From: Acidobacteriota bacterium
Lineage (GTDB): Bacteria > Acidobacteriota > Terriglobia > Bryobacterales > Bryobacteraceae
Reading direction: 5' to 3'
Length of the DNA: 64,000 nt
NCBI GenBank assembly: GCA_016201205.1
Contig: JACQDF010000219.1
Span: 1-64,000, forward strand
Of this stretch, positions 11,301 to 20,291 are shown piece after piece. The notes beneath the pieces were generated by a model. The model saw nothing but the letters and a program-made list of their open reading frames with translations. It made no database searches and was not told where the DNA came from. Both the position numbers and the translations under genes were made by a program. How positions within the stretch are numbered: the stretch's first letter is position 1; the number at the start of each line of letters is the position of its first letter.

Positions 11301-11998
11301 AAGGCCAGGGGCCGGAGCACTCGAGCGCCCGCGTCGAGCGTTTCCTCCAGCTTTGCGCGGAAAACAACATGCAAGTGGCCAACTGCACGACCCCGGCCCA
11401 GTACTTCCATCTGCTGCGCCGGCAAATGCACGGCGGGCCCGACCGCCGCGGCATTCGCAAGCCGCTCGTCATCTTCACGCCGAAGAGCCTGCTGCGGCAT
11501 CCGCGCGCGGTCTCGTATCTGAGTGAGCTGACCGCGGGCGCCTTTCAGGAAGTAGCGCCGGATCCCGGCCTGACGGAACCCGGCCAGATCACACGGCTGA
11601 TTCTGTGCACCGGCAAGATCTTCTGGGAGCTGGCCGCCGCTCGCGAAGAACGCAAGGCGAAGCACGTGACGCTGTCGCGAATCGAGCAGCTTTACCCATT
11701 CCCGGCCGGCCGGGTGCAGGATTTGTTGATGCGGTATCCGGTAACAGCGGAGGTGTTGTGGGTGCAGGAAGAGCCGTGCAACATGGGGGCCTGGCGCTTC
11801 GTGCAGGGGCTTGTCGATCCGATGCTCGAAAGCACAAAGCGGCGGCTGCGGTATGCCGGCCGGGTCGAGAGCGCGAGCCCGGCAACCGGCTCGATCAAAC
11901 GCCACGCACAGGAACAGGCGGAAGTGGTCGAGGAGGCATTCGCCGCGGTTCCGCTGGTGCGCAAGAGCACGCGCGTGGTGCGCAAGCGGGCGCGGTGA
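8360..11998 (+). CDS. kgd: Multifunctional 2-oxoglutarate decarboxylase/dehydrogenase E1 with fused E2 succinyltransferase domain (Kgd-type)
   Basis: Internal ATG at 8360 (MPQEPESPITVNRWLEDELFLEYL). N-terminal E2 catalytic domain (IPVKVIEENRRILNQHRALTGKSKISYTHL...CTYDHRMIQGAESG) followed by SucA-like E1 (AHRGRLTVLANLIGKPL, NNQIGFTTNP, HVNGDDPEA, RRHGHNEGDDPSYTQPVMY). Confidence 0.93.
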   Translation: MPQEPESPITVNRWLEDELFLEYLHDRRMVDASWDDVFRSRQGDGQPGNGAPQVNTPAAAVSSGAPAPLRGAAARIAENMTASLSIPVASSQRIIPVKVIEENRRILNQHRALTGKSKISYTHLAGWAIVKALGKFPNLNNAYAEIGGSPHRLVREEINLGIAVDVAGKDGNRSLVVPSIKNAGNLDFQQYMLQFDDLVSRARGGRLAPADFQGTTISLTNPGTVGTFGSMPRLMTGQGAIIATGAIDYPAEYQGVSPGVRSMIGISKVMAISCTYDHRMIQGAESGLFLAYLQELLQGGHCFYESIFADLKLPYHPVRWEPDRQVAVPGLGGGHSEDVAKQAAVLQLINAYRVRGHLIANLDPLGAEPQYHAELDPATYGLTIWDLDREFLTGNLYGDSDQPQVATLREILETLRGAYCGTMSCEYMNIQVPEQKRWLQQHMEPQANAWPLEAETRRRTLEMLIEAEEFEHFLHSRFVGQKRFALEGSESAIAILDSLLSQAADKGVEEIVIGMAHRGRLTVLANLIGKPLTQIFSAFEGELDPDSTQGSGDVKYHLGASGIHRAPSGNEVKVSVSPNPSHLEAVDPVVVGIVRPKQERLGDTRRERVIPILLHGDAAFAGQGVVAETLNLSQLEGYTTGGTIHLIINNQIGFTTNPYESRSTQYCTDVARTVQAPIFHVNGDDPEACIRATELAFEYRQAFKKDVVIDMFCYRRHGHNEGDDPSYTQPVMYRKIRQQPSVAKTYAEKLIRENVISGDEIAAIKKPYVQGLVDAFDAAQKQGEEFQVQELTALAPEAADPVSAETAIEAETAASILRGLTALPAGFTLHPKLRNFLEKRKQALTGAPMDWATAEALAFGSLLLEGTPVRLSGQDSARGTFSQRHLELYDAETGSLYVPMKRLDPGQARFDVIDSSLSEYAVIGYEFGYSLGDPLTLVMWEAQFGDFANGAQIMVDQFIAAAESKWGQPSGLVLLLPHGYEGQGPEHSSARVERFLQLCAENNMQVANCTTPAQYFHLLRRQMHGGPDRRGIRKPLVIFTPKSLLRHPRAVSYLSELTAGAFQEVAPDPGLTEPGQITRLILCTGKIFWELAAAREERKAKHVTLSRIEQLYPFPAGRVQDLLMRYPVTAEVLWVQEEPCNMGAWRFVQGLVDPMLESTKRRLRYAGRVESASPATGSIKRHAQEQAEVVEEAFAAVPLVRKSTRVVRKRAR

Positions 11999-12004
11999 CC
12001 ACTA

Positions 12005-12637
12005 TCAGGATTGATGCGCTGACGCCGCCCGGTTGGGCTCCCAGAGCACTTCCGGGGCGCCGAGCTTGTGATTCACCCAGCGGCACCAGACGAAAAACGC
12101 GTCACTGAGCCGGTTGAGATAGCGAATGGCGTCTTCCGGCATCTCTTCTTCCCGCGACAGCGCCACCGCCAGCCGTTCGGAGCGCCGGCACACCGTTCGG
12201 CACAGGTGCAGCTCGGCATTCAGCCTGCTGCCGCCGGGAAGCACAAACGAGCGCAGCGTGCCCAGAGGCCCGTTCATGGCGTCGATTTCGCGCTCGAGCT
12301 GCTCGACCTCCGCCGGCGTGACCCGCGGCTGCTTCGGATGCACATCTTCGGGCAGCGTCGCCAGAATGCTGCCGAGATTGAACAGCTCATGCTGGACGCG
12401 CCGCAGGATGCCGAGCAGGACGGCCAGCTCCCCTTGAGAGGGAATCAGCTCTTCAACCGTGACGCAGGCCAGGCCCACCACGGCGTTCAGCTCGTCGACG
12501 GCGCCGTAGCATTCGATGCGGAGGGAATCCTTGGACACTCGTTGCCCGCCCGCGAGGCTCGTTTCCCCCGTGTCGCCGCGGCGCGTATAGATGCGGTTCA
12601 GCGCCAGCCTCGGCTCGCTGAATGGTTTCTCGTCCAC
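12005..12637 (-). CDS. Cob(I)alamin adenosyltransferase, PduO type
   Basis: IYTRRGDTGETSLAGGQRVSKDSLRIECYGAVDELNAVVG, FVLPGGSRLNAELHLCRTVCRRSER, YLNRLSDAFFVWCRWVN; GTG start at 12637. Confidence 0.92.
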   Translation of the reverse strand: MDEKPFSEPRLALNRIYTRRGDTGETSLAGGQRVSKDSLRIECYGAVDELNAVVGLACVTVEELIPSQGELAVLLGILRRVQHELFNLGSILATLPEDVHPKQPRVTPAEVEQLEREIDAMNGPLGTLRSFVLPGGSRLNAELHLCRTVCRRSERLAVALSREEEMPEDAIRYLNRLSDAFFVWCRWVNHKLGAPEVLWEPNRAASAHQS

Positions 12638-12662
12638 GCCACTATCGTACAACGCGCCTGGA

Positions 12663-14354
12663 TCAGAAATTGGCCGCCCGCCCCGCCTCCCGGCGGACCT
12701 CGGCTTCCAGAACACGCCGCGCCGCCTCCGGCACAATCCGCCAGTTTTGGTCCGCTTTGGCCGGCAGCGTTTTGTGCTCCGTGTAGTACTCGATGATCAG
12801 ATTGCGGATCTCTTCGTTCGATCTCCACAACACGCGCGCATCGCGGAACATCGTGTATCCACCGCTGCCTCCGGCGCGGTAGCTGTTCACCGCAATGCGA
12901 AGCGGCTGCGCATCTTCGAGCGGCTTGCCGCGGTAGCGCAGATTGCGGATGCGCTGCCCTTCCGGGCGCGTCAGGTCCATTTCATATTCGACGCCCTGCG
13001 CCATGTCAAAATTGAAGCCGATGACGTTGCGGTTGAGCAGCGGTCCCTGGGAGCACGCCGCATCCGGGCAGGTGAGGAAATAGCGTGCGGCGTTCTCGAG
13101 CGCCTCGCGCAGCATCCGGCCATTCCCTTCGATCCCATACAGCTCGTTGTCGTAGAGATACAGTGCGGCAATCTCCCGCACCGTCACCGGCCCTTTGGGA
13201 AAGCGCACGCGCGGGTTGAACATCGCCGCCAGCGAAACATCCGCCTTCGAGTAGTGAAGCTGCACCTGGTGGATTGCGTCCATCAAAGGAGAATCCATGA
13301 TCCGCGCCAGCAGGCCATCCATCGCTTCCGGCGATTGCGCCACCGGCGTCGTAAGGTAGTTCTCCGCCAGCTCGTGGTAGGGCCTGGCCAGGGCGAGAAT
13401 CTCGGCATCGGGCTCGATGCGGGCCGAAACAGGAAGCAGCTTTGCTGTTTTGGCAGCGACGCGCCAGGAGCCGCCGTCCCGCTCCAGCTCGAAGTCCACG
13501 CGCGCCAGCGAGATGCCCCAGTTCTTGGGCTGCGTGATCAGCACATCGCCGATCCTCGCCTGTTCGAGCTGCTGGTGCGAGTGGCCGAACACAATGGCGT
13601 CGACGCCGTTCACCTGGCTGGCGATCCGCCACACCATGTTCTCGAAGCCGGTGTCGCCGGGGCGTACTGCGCCTGTCTTCAGATCGCGATCCAGGCCCGC
13701 GTGCGCAGCCACCAGGACCAGGTCCGGTTTATGCTGTTCCCGCAGCCCGGCCAGCACCGTCCGGGTCGCATCGGCGCCGCTCAGGAAGCGAAGCCCGAGA
13801 TAGTTCTCCGGCTTCTCCCAGTATGGAATCCCAGGCGTGGTGATTCCGATGATGGCGATTTTCACGCCCGCCACCGTCTTCAACAAGTAGGGTGCAAACG
13901 GCGGGATCGATCCCGGCGCCGCCAGCGTATTCGCCGATAGCCAGGGAAACTTCGCATCGCCGCGGGCGCGCTCCAGGTTCTTCAGTCCGAAGTTGTACTC
14001 ATGGTTGCCCACCACCATCGCGTCATAGCCGATGCGATTCATCGCCAGCATCATCGGATCGCCGGCGGGCGCCGGCTGGCCGGTCCGCACCCGTTGCTGA
14101 TAGACGCCCTCGATCGGGGCGCCCTGGATGGTGTCGCCGCAGTCCACCAGCAGCGTATTGGGGTTGCGCTGCCGCTCCTGCCGCACGAGCGTGGCGATCT
14201 TGGCTAAGCCGCGCTCGGCGGGCTTCGCCGTGAAGTAGTCATATGGGTAGATGTTGCCGTGCAGGTCCGTGGTCGCCAGCAGCGTGATCCGGACGCGCTC
14301 GGCTTCACCAGCAAGAGAAAACGCAGCTAGCAGGAACAGGCAGCGCAAGAACAC
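12663..14354 (-). CDS. Bifunctional 5'-nucleotidase / 2',3'-cyclic phosphodiesterase family protein
   Basis: 563 aa; signal peptide, TDLHGNIYPYDYF, VDCGDTIQGAP, VVGNHEYNFG, VFGHSHQ. Confidence 0.9.
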   Translation of the reverse strand: MFLRCLFLLAAFSLAGEAERVRITLLATTDLHGNIYPYDYFTAKPAERGLAKIATLVRQERQRNPNTLLVDCGDTIQGAPIEGVYQQRVRTGQPAPAGDPMMLAMNRIGYDAMVVGNHEYNFGLKNLERARGDAKFPWLSANTLAAPGSIPPFAPYLLKTVAGVKIAIIGITTPGIPYWEKPENYLGLRFLSGADATRTVLAGLREQHKPDLVLVAAHAGLDRDLKTGAVRPGDTGFENMVWRIASQVNGVDAIVFGHSHQQLEQARIGDVLITQPKNWGISLARVDFELERDGGSWRVAAKTAKLLPVSARIEPDAEILALARPYHELAENYLTTPVAQSPEAMDGLLARIMDSPLMDAIHQVQLHYSKADVSLAAMFNPRVRFPKGPVTVREIAALYLYDNELYGIEGNGRMLREALENAARYFLTCPDAACSQGPLLNRNVIGFNFDMAQGVEYEMDLTRPEGQRIRNLRYRGKPLEDAQPLRIAVNSYRAGGSGGYTMFRDARVLWRSNEEIRNLIIEYYTEHKTLPAKADQNWRIVPEAARRVLEAEVRREAGRAANF

Positions 14355-14375
14355 TTTTCAGTATAATTTGGCTGA

Positions 14376-15134
14376 ATGCGCAAGCTACTCCTTTTTCCGG
14401 TTGCCCTTGTTTTTTGTGGATTCTGTGCCGCTCAACAAGCTCCTGCTCCGGCCGCACCGGCAGCGAAGCCCGCCGAGCCGGTCAAGCCGGCTCGCGAACC
14501 CGGCCTCTACGGCACGATGACCACTTCCATGGGCTCGCTCACCTTCAAGCTGTTCGAGAAGGAGTCGCCCATCACGGTGAAGAATTTCGTGGACTTGTGC
14601 CTGGGCCGCAAAGAATGGCGTGATCCGAACACCAGGCTGATGACGAAGCGGCCGTTGATTCCAGGGACTACGTTTCATCGCGTGATTCCGGGCTTTATGA
14701 TTCAGGGCGGCGACCCCACCGGAACAGGCGCCGGCGACGTCGGCTTTGTGATCAAAGATGAATTCCATCCGGATCTGAAGTTCGACCGCCCGGGACGCTT
14801 CGGCATGGCCAATGCAGGGCCGCAGACCGGCAGCTCGCAGTTCTTCATCACCGAAGTGCCCACGCCCCACCTCGATGGGAAGCACACCATCTTCGCCCAG
14901 GTGATGGAAGGGCAGGATCTGTTGAATCAGATCGCCCGCGTGCCGCGCGGCCAGGATGACAAGCCGCGCACGCCGGTGCGCATTCTGAAGGTGAGCTTCG
15001 AGCGCGTTGGTCCCGCGCCCCCCAATGCGCCCGAAGGAGCGCCGATGAAGAAGGCCGCTGCGCCTGCCAAGACGGGCGCCGCCGCCAAAGCAGCCACCCC
15101 TGCCAAGCCCGCCGCCCCGCCGGCAAAAAAGTAG
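14376..15134 (+). CDS. Peptidyl-prolyl cis-trans isomerase, cyclophilin type, with Ala/Pro/Lys-rich tail
   Basis: TFHRVIPGFMIQGGDPTGTGAGDVGF, GRFGMANAGPQTGSSQFFITEVPTPHLDGKHTIFAQV. Confidence 0.93.
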   Translation: MRKLLLFPVALVFCGFCAAQQAPAPAAPAAKPAEPVKPAREPGLYGTMTTSMGSLTFKLFEKESPITVKNFVDLCLGRKEWRDPNTRLMTKRPLIPGTTFHRVIPGFMIQGGDPTGTGAGDVGFVIKDEFHPDLKFDRPGRFGMANAGPQTGSSQFFITEVPTPHLDGKHTIFAQVMEGQDLLNQIARVPRGQDDKPRTPVRILKVSFERVGPAPPNAPEGAPMKKAAAPAKTGAAAKAATPAKPAAPPAKK

Positions 15135-15136
15135 AA

Positions 15137-17458
15137 TCAGCGCGCCGCCACTTCGAGCTGGAAAGGCCACACGGTCCCGGCCATGCGCAGGCGCTTGCTG
15201 CCGCTCAGCAGATCCACCAGAAGCCGGCCGTCGTTCTCTGAAGCGCCTTGCCCGGTGAAGGTGTCGGCGCCCGAAGTCACTTCCAGCCCGCTGAACTTCA
15301 GAGCGGGCATGCCGCGGGGCGCCGCAAACTCGAAGCTGCCCGAGACGGCGCGAATTTCGTTCTCCGGCAGCGCGATCGCCTTGCCGGAGAACTTGCCTGC
15401 CGATTTCGCATTGCGCAGCAGGGCTGGGCCGGCGCCGCTGGTTTCGATCTTTCCTTCACTGTCGATCCAGCCGCCCTTCCAGGCGATGTTCCGCACCAGG
15501 CCGCTGAGGCTGTACTCGGGCTCCGGCCGCGCCAACCGCAGCAGGATGGCGCCGGAACCGCTCGTTTCTTCACGCTGCCAGGCCGCCTCGGCCAGCTCGA
15601 CGTGCACACCATCCCAGATCAGGAGCCCCGCCAGGCTGCCGAGCCACGCGTCTCCGGCCCAGAGCGAGTCGGCGCGCACGGCGGCCTCCAGATGACGTGA
15701 GCCGAGCCACGCCGGAGGCGATGCGCGGAAGCTCAGGGTGCGCAGCAGGCCGCCTCCCCAGCGCAGCGTTGGCAAAAAGAGACGTTCGAGCTCGGCAACA
15801 TCAGCTTCGATCACCTTCACACGCAGCCGATGCGGGCGAGCCGCCGCCGGCTCACGGCGGTACGCTGCTTCAAACTCGATGTCGCCCGCCGACCCACGAA
15901 TTGCGTCGAGCGACAGACGACCTCCTTGAATGCTGCCGGCGGCAGAGTCGATCTCGACGGGCGCCGCCAGGCCCGCCACCGCGAGCCTTGCTCGACGAAG
16001 CTGGAAGCGCCCCGACCACTGGGCGGGTGCGTCTCCGGCTTTCTCATAATCGACAGCGCCTCGCCACTGGCCGCGCTCGAAATCATCCAACAAAGGAATG
16101 CGATCCACACCCAGCAACTGTTTGCAGCCGGCGGTCACATCCCGCACTTCGATCGCGCCGTCCCGGCTGCGCCAGGTGAACGACTGCGCAGTGGGGCTGT
16201 ACGAGCCCCTGATCTCCGCCACCTGCCCGCCGCCCAGATCCAGTTGCGACGGCAGCAACTGGAATTGGCCGCCGTCCACGGCCAGCACGGCGCCCCGGAC
16301 GATGGCGGCGGCGCTCGCCGTTTTGACCGAAGCCTCCGGCATCTCGAGCATGCCTTGCAAACCGTGGCTTTGCGAGTACCCGAGAACGCCGCTCAACTTC
16401 CCTTCGAGCGCTACGCGGTCCGGCAAGGCCACGCTCATGGACTGAAACACTTCCCGCAGCGCCGCCACCGGAAGCTGGTTGAAGCGCGCAATGGCGCCCC
16501 ACCCCGGATCCTCGAGCAGCCGGTGGCCGCGCAGCCTCATCCGAACCGGCGCCGCCTCGGGTTCCGGTTGTGTCTCCAGCAGCAGCTCGCCGGCGGGAAA
16601 GTCCAGCGTCCCACGGTACCGCAGCGGCCAGTTTCCGGATCCGGCGCGCAACAGATCGAACCGCTGGATATCCTCCAGACGCGCCGTCCCTTCGATCTTG
16701 AGCCGCGCCAGCTCGCCCTGCATTTTCGCCCGCATGGCGAGAAATCCTCGCATGCCGGCGCCGCGTCCTTCGAGCAGCGTCACAATATCGGAAAGAGCGC
16801 TTCGCTCCAGCTCCAGCTCCAGGTCCGCTTCGCCTGGCTTGTTCTGGAACCGGCGATAGCGGCCGCGCCCGCTGAGCGTTCCGAATCCCTGCGCAGCCCG
16901 GTCCGTGCGAGCCGGCTCGAACGAAAACCGCACCCGCACGCCGGAGCCGGTGTCGGGCGTAAGATCCACGTCCGCGTTGGCGCAATACAGCACCGATTTT
17001 GTATCGCCGAACTTGAAGTTGATCCGCCCGCTGCGCACATGCACTTCCGGAAGCGGCGCCGGCGGGCCGGAGGCAGTCTGCTCGAGCAGCGGGCGCACAT
17101 TCCAGGAGCCCGAGTCGCGTTTGACCAGGTTGACCCGCGGCTCATCCAGCAGAATCGAGGAAACCTCCCAGCGCCCGCGCAGCATGGCGCGGATGCTGAG
17201 CGTGGCGTTGAGTGAAGACACGTACGCGAACGGCTCCATTCCTGCGCTCGGATCTTCGTGGATCACGACGTCGGAAACGGAAAAACCGGGGCCATTCCAC
17301 AAGCTGAAGCGGGTCATGCCGGTGATGTCCACTTTGCGGCCGAGCGATGTTTCCAGCACCGCCTGAATGCGCGGCTTGAAGCGGTCGGTACCGAGAAATG
17401 GCAAGGCGGCGGCGATCGCCGCCATCACGGCGCTCGGAACCAGCAGCTTGCGTTTCAT
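15137..17458 (-). CDS. AsmA-family (inner-membrane assembly/transport-like) protein
   Basis: Internal ATG at 17458: MKRKLLVPSAVMAAIAAALPFLGTDRFKPRIQAVLETSLGRKVDITGMTRFSLWNGPGFSVSDVVIHEDP. Confidence 0.75.
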   Translation of the reverse strand: MKRKLLVPSAVMAAIAAALPFLGTDRFKPRIQAVLETSLGRKVDITGMTRFSLWNGPGFSVSDVVIHEDPSAGMEPFAYVSSLNATLSIRAMLRGRWEVSSILLDEPRVNLVKRDSGSWNVRPLLEQTASGPPAPLPEVHVRSGRINFKFGDTKSVLYCANADVDLTPDTGSGVRVRFSFEPARTDRAAQGFGTLSGRGRYRRFQNKPGEADLELELERSALSDIVTLLEGRGAGMRGFLAMRAKMQGELARLKIEGTARLEDIQRFDLLRAGSGNWPLRYRGTLDFPAGELLLETQPEPEAAPVRMRLRGHRLLEDPGWGAIARFNQLPVAALREVFQSMSVALPDRVALEGKLSGVLGYSQSHGLQGMLEMPEASVKTASAAAIVRGAVLAVDGGQFQLLPSQLDLGGGQVAEIRGSYSPTAQSFTWRSRDGAIEVRDVTAGCKQLLGVDRIPLLDDFERGQWRGAVDYEKAGDAPAQWSGRFQLRRARLAVAGLAAPVEIDSAAGSIQGGRLSLDAIRGSAGDIEFEAAYRREPAAARPHRLRVKVIEADVAELERLFLPTLRWGGGLLRTLSFRASPPAWLGSRHLEAAVRADSLWAGDAWLGSLAGLLIWDGVHVELAEAAWQREETSGSGAILLRLARPEPEYSLSGLVRNIAWKGGWIDSEGKIETSGAGPALLRNAKSAGKFSGKAIALPENEIRAVSGSFEFAAPRGMPALKFSGLEVTSGADTFTGQGASENDGRLLVDLLSGSKRLRMAGTVWPFQLEVAAR

Positions 17459-18048
17459 CAGCGGCGTGCTCCCTCCATCAGGCGCTCGTAAGCTTCCGGA
17501 TCGTCGACGTCGGTCACGACGCCCGCGTCCTGGACATCGACGTACACTGTGCGGTCCGCGTGGCGGCGCACCACTTCCCGCGCCTGGCCTTGCGGTGGAA
17601 GGGCAAGGAATTCCCGCGCCAGCGCCGCGCGGCAGGCGACTGGATGGCCGCGCCGGCCTTGGCAGCGCGGGACTGCCAGCAACGCCTCCGGCTCGTGCTC
17701 GAGCGCGGCCACCAGCGCGGCCACCGTGCTCTCCAGGATTGCCGGATAATCCACCGGCGTGAACAGAAACGCTTCCGCTTGCGGCGGCAATAGCGCCAGC
17801 GCGCACTGCAAGGAGCTCAACTGCCCGCGCCCCGGATCGGGATTCACCGCGAGCACGGGGTTCCTCTTGATCCCGGCGCGAATCGCTTCTTCCTGATGGC
17901 CCAGGACGACGATCACCGGAGAGCAGTGCCGCTCCAGCACGCCGGTCAGCCGGTCGAGGAACGTCTCGCCTGCAAACGGGAGGAGTGCTTTCGGACGGCC
18001 CATCCGGCTGGAAGCGCCGCCGGCCAGAATCATGCCGGAGCACCTCAC
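17458..18048 (-). CDS. MobA-like NTP transferase (molybdenum cofactor cytidylyltransferase-like)
   Basis: V/MRCSGMILAGGASSRMGRPKALLPFAGETFLDRL; GTG start overlaps the xdhC-like stop; alternative ATG at 18033. Confidence 0.85.
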   Translation of the reverse strand: MRCSGMILAGGASSRMGRPKALLPFAGETFLDRLTGVLERHCSPVIVVLGHQEEAIRAGIKRNPVLAVNPDPGRGQLSSLQCALALLPPQAEAFLFTPVDYPAILESTVAALVAALEHEPEALLAVPRCQGRRGHPVACRAALAREFLALPPQGQAREVVRRHADRTVYVDVQDAGVVTDVDDPEAYERLMEGARR

Positions 18049-18881
18049 TTGAGTACTGTGCGCAACGTCTCGTTCACGAAAATGGATTTCGAGGCGCGCC
18101 GCCACCCGGAATCCGGATTGCGGCGTACGGCGATCATCTCGGCAACCACCGCGACGGCGATCTCCTCGGGCGTCACGGCGCCGATGTCGAGTCCCATCGG
18201 CGCATGCAGCTTCTCGAACGCCTCCCGCGGCAGCCCTTCCTTTTCCAACTCGCGCACCACGCTGATGGTCTTGCGCTTGCTGCCGATCATGGCAACGTAC
18301 CGCGCCGGGGTGGTCACCGCCCACTTCAATACGCGCATGTCGTCGCGGTGCCCGCGCGTTACGATGATCAGGTAGCTCGATTCGTTGATTGCCAGCTTCG
18401 GGAAGACTTCCTCGTACTCCTCGGCGAAGATCTGGTCCGCTTCCGGAAAGCGCTCCCGGTTGGCGAATTGTTCGCGGTTGTCGATGATGACAGTGGCGAA
18501 GCCGGCGAGCGCCGCCACTTTGGAAAGACTCTTCGAGACGTGGCCGGCGCCGAAAATGTAAGCGAATGGTTGAGCAAGCACAGGTTCCACAAATACGTTG
18601 AGCTGGCCGCCGCAGATGAGCCCGTTGTCATAGGCCGCATCCTGGCCCAGGTTGAAGGTCAGATGGCGCGGCCGTTCCGTCTCCATCACTTCGCGCGCCA
18701 CGTTCCACACCTCGGCCTCGACGCAGCCGCCGCCGATGGTGCCGAGCATGCTGCCGTCTTCGCGAACCAGCAGCTTGGCGCTTTGAAAACTGGGGATGGA
18801 GCCGTTCACCTGCACAATCGTGGCGATAGCGCACTTCTGCCCCGAGCGCCGCAAGCGCACGATTTCGTCGAAAACGTCCAC
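18045..18881 (-). CDS. XdhC/CoxF family protein (molybdoenzyme maturation)
   Basis: VDVFDEIVRLRRSGQKCAIATIVQVNGSIPSFQSAKLLVREDGSMLGTIGGGCVEAEVW..., C-terminal Rossmann YIFGAGHVSKSLSKVAALAGF. Confidence 0.9.
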   Translation of the reverse strand: MDVFDEIVRLRRSGQKCAIATIVQVNGSIPSFQSAKLLVREDGSMLGTIGGGCVEAEVWNVAREVMETERPRHLTFNLGQDAAYDNGLICGGQLNVFVEPVLAQPFAYIFGAGHVSKSLSKVAALAGFATVIIDNREQFANRERFPEADQIFAEEYEEVFPKLAINESSYLIIVTRGHRDDMRVLKWAVTTPARYVAMIGSKRKTISVVRELEKEGLPREAFEKLHAPMGLDIGAVTPEEIAVAVVAEMIAVRRNPDSGWRRASKSIFVNETLRTVLK

Positions 18882-18898
18882 TAGAATCGAATTATAGC

Positions 18899-20242
18899 GT
18901 GGGATACGATGCCATCGTGATTGGCGCGGGCCCGGCTGGGACCACCGCGTCCAGACTGCTGGCCGAGTGGGGACATCGGGTCGCGCTGGTGCACCGCCCG
19001 AAAGCGCGGCCGGTGAACGTCGCCGAATCGCTTCCGCCCAGCGTGCGGACGGCGTTTCATTTGGCCGGCATACAAGAGCAAGTGGATGGGGCGGGCTTTG
19101 CGCGCAGCGCGGGGAACGCCGCATGGTGGGGAACAGCGGAGCCGCGGGTCGAGACGTATCCGCCGCCGCGCTGGGGCTACCATGTGCGGCGCGCAGACTT
19201 CGACCGCCTGCTCTGTGACCTCGCTGTGGCCCGCGGAGTCTGCCTGCTGGAATCGGCTCCGCCTGCCTCGGCTCCGTTTGTTCTCGATTGCAGCGGGCGC
19301 ACGGGCGTTCTCGCCCGCCGCGGATTCCGGCGCACCAGCGGCTACCCTCGCACCATGGCCATCGGTGCAGTGTGGCGTAAGCCCGGAGGCCTTCCCTATG
19401 CCGGGCTGACGCTGGTGGAAGCATTTTCGGGGGGCTGGGCGTGGTCCGTGCCCGTCGATGAAGATCGCCGCTATGTATCCGTGATGATCGACGCCCGGCG
19501 CGCGGCCGACTACCGGGCGCAACTCGCCACCACAGAAGCCTTCCGCAAGATGCTCGACGGCGCTGTCATCGAGGGGAACATCCGCGCCTGTGACGCCACT
19601 CCCTACACCTGTTCCCGTTTCGCCGGCTCCGGCATCCTGGTGGTCGGCGACGCGGCATCCTTCCTTGATCCGCTCTCTTCGTTCGGCGTCAAGAAAGCGA
19701 TCACTTCGGCGTGGATGGCCGCCGTGGCCGTCCACACCGCTCTCAAAGATGGCTCGCGCGCCCCGCTCGCCATAGCGTACTTTGAAGAGCGCGAGCGGCA
19801 GGCGTACGAGGATGCGCGGCGCCATACCGCCCGGTACTGCGGCCAGGTCGCCGAGACGCTTCCGCATCCGTTCTGGAGCAGGCGCGCTTCGTCCGAACCC
19901 GGTTTCTACGCGCCCGCCGGGCTGACCGCCCAACTCGAACTCCTGCGCACTGCAGCGGAGATCCGCCTCCGGCGCTCGGAACAGATTGGCGTCGAAAAGC
20001 GTCCCGCGGTGGAAGGCAACGAAGTCGTCGAGCGCCCTAAGCTCGTCGCCCCGCAACTGCCGCCTGGACTCGAATTCGTCAACGGCGTCGAGATCAGCCG
20101 CCTGCTGGAACTCTCCGAACGCCACACACAGTTGCCCGATCTGTGGCGCGCCTACAACAGTGGGAACGAAGAAGTCGACTTGCCGAATTTCCTCGGCGCG
20201 CTCTGCCTGCTGCTGGCGAAAGATGTCCTCACGCTGCGATAA
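18899..20242 (+). CDS. FAD-dependent oxidoreductase (halogenase/LodB-like family)
   Basis: YDAIVIGAGPAGTTASRLLAEWGHRVALVHRP, GILVVGDAASFLDPLSSFGVKKAITSAWMAA. Confidence 0.82.
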   Translation: MGYDAIVIGAGPAGTTASRLLAEWGHRVALVHRPKARPVNVAESLPPSVRTAFHLAGIQEQVDGAGFARSAGNAAWWGTAEPRVETYPPPRWGYHVRRADFDRLLCDLAVARGVCLLESAPPASAPFVLDCSGRTGVLARRGFRRTSGYPRTMAIGAVWRKPGGLPYAGLTLVEAFSGGWAWSVPVDEDRRYVSVMIDARRAADYRAQLATTEAFRKMLDGAVIEGNIRACDATPYTCSRFAGSGILVVGDAASFLDPLSSFGVKKAITSAWMAAVAVHTALKDGSRAPLAIAYFEERERQAYEDARRHTARYCGQVAETLPHPFWSRRASSEPGFYAPAGLTAQLELLRTAAEIRLRRSEQIGVEKRPAVEGNEVVERPKLVAPQLPPGLEFVNGVEISRLLELSERHTQLPDLWRAYNSGNEEVDLPNFLGALCLLLAKDVLTLR

Positions 20243-20291
20243 GGAGCCGGCCGGCGCCGCTACGGATTACAATAGGTTCCCGGAGTGAAGC

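Noticed and set aside
10088-11905. 605-aa minus ORF antisense to kgd
   Set aside because: Arg/His/Ala-rich low-information shadow ORF opposite a strongly conserved gene; typical of high-GC codon bias. The same applies to 4113-5747(+), 12591-13940(+), 15830-17215(+), 54079-55284(+), 55034-56293(+), 57720-58967(-) and 62216-63598(+).
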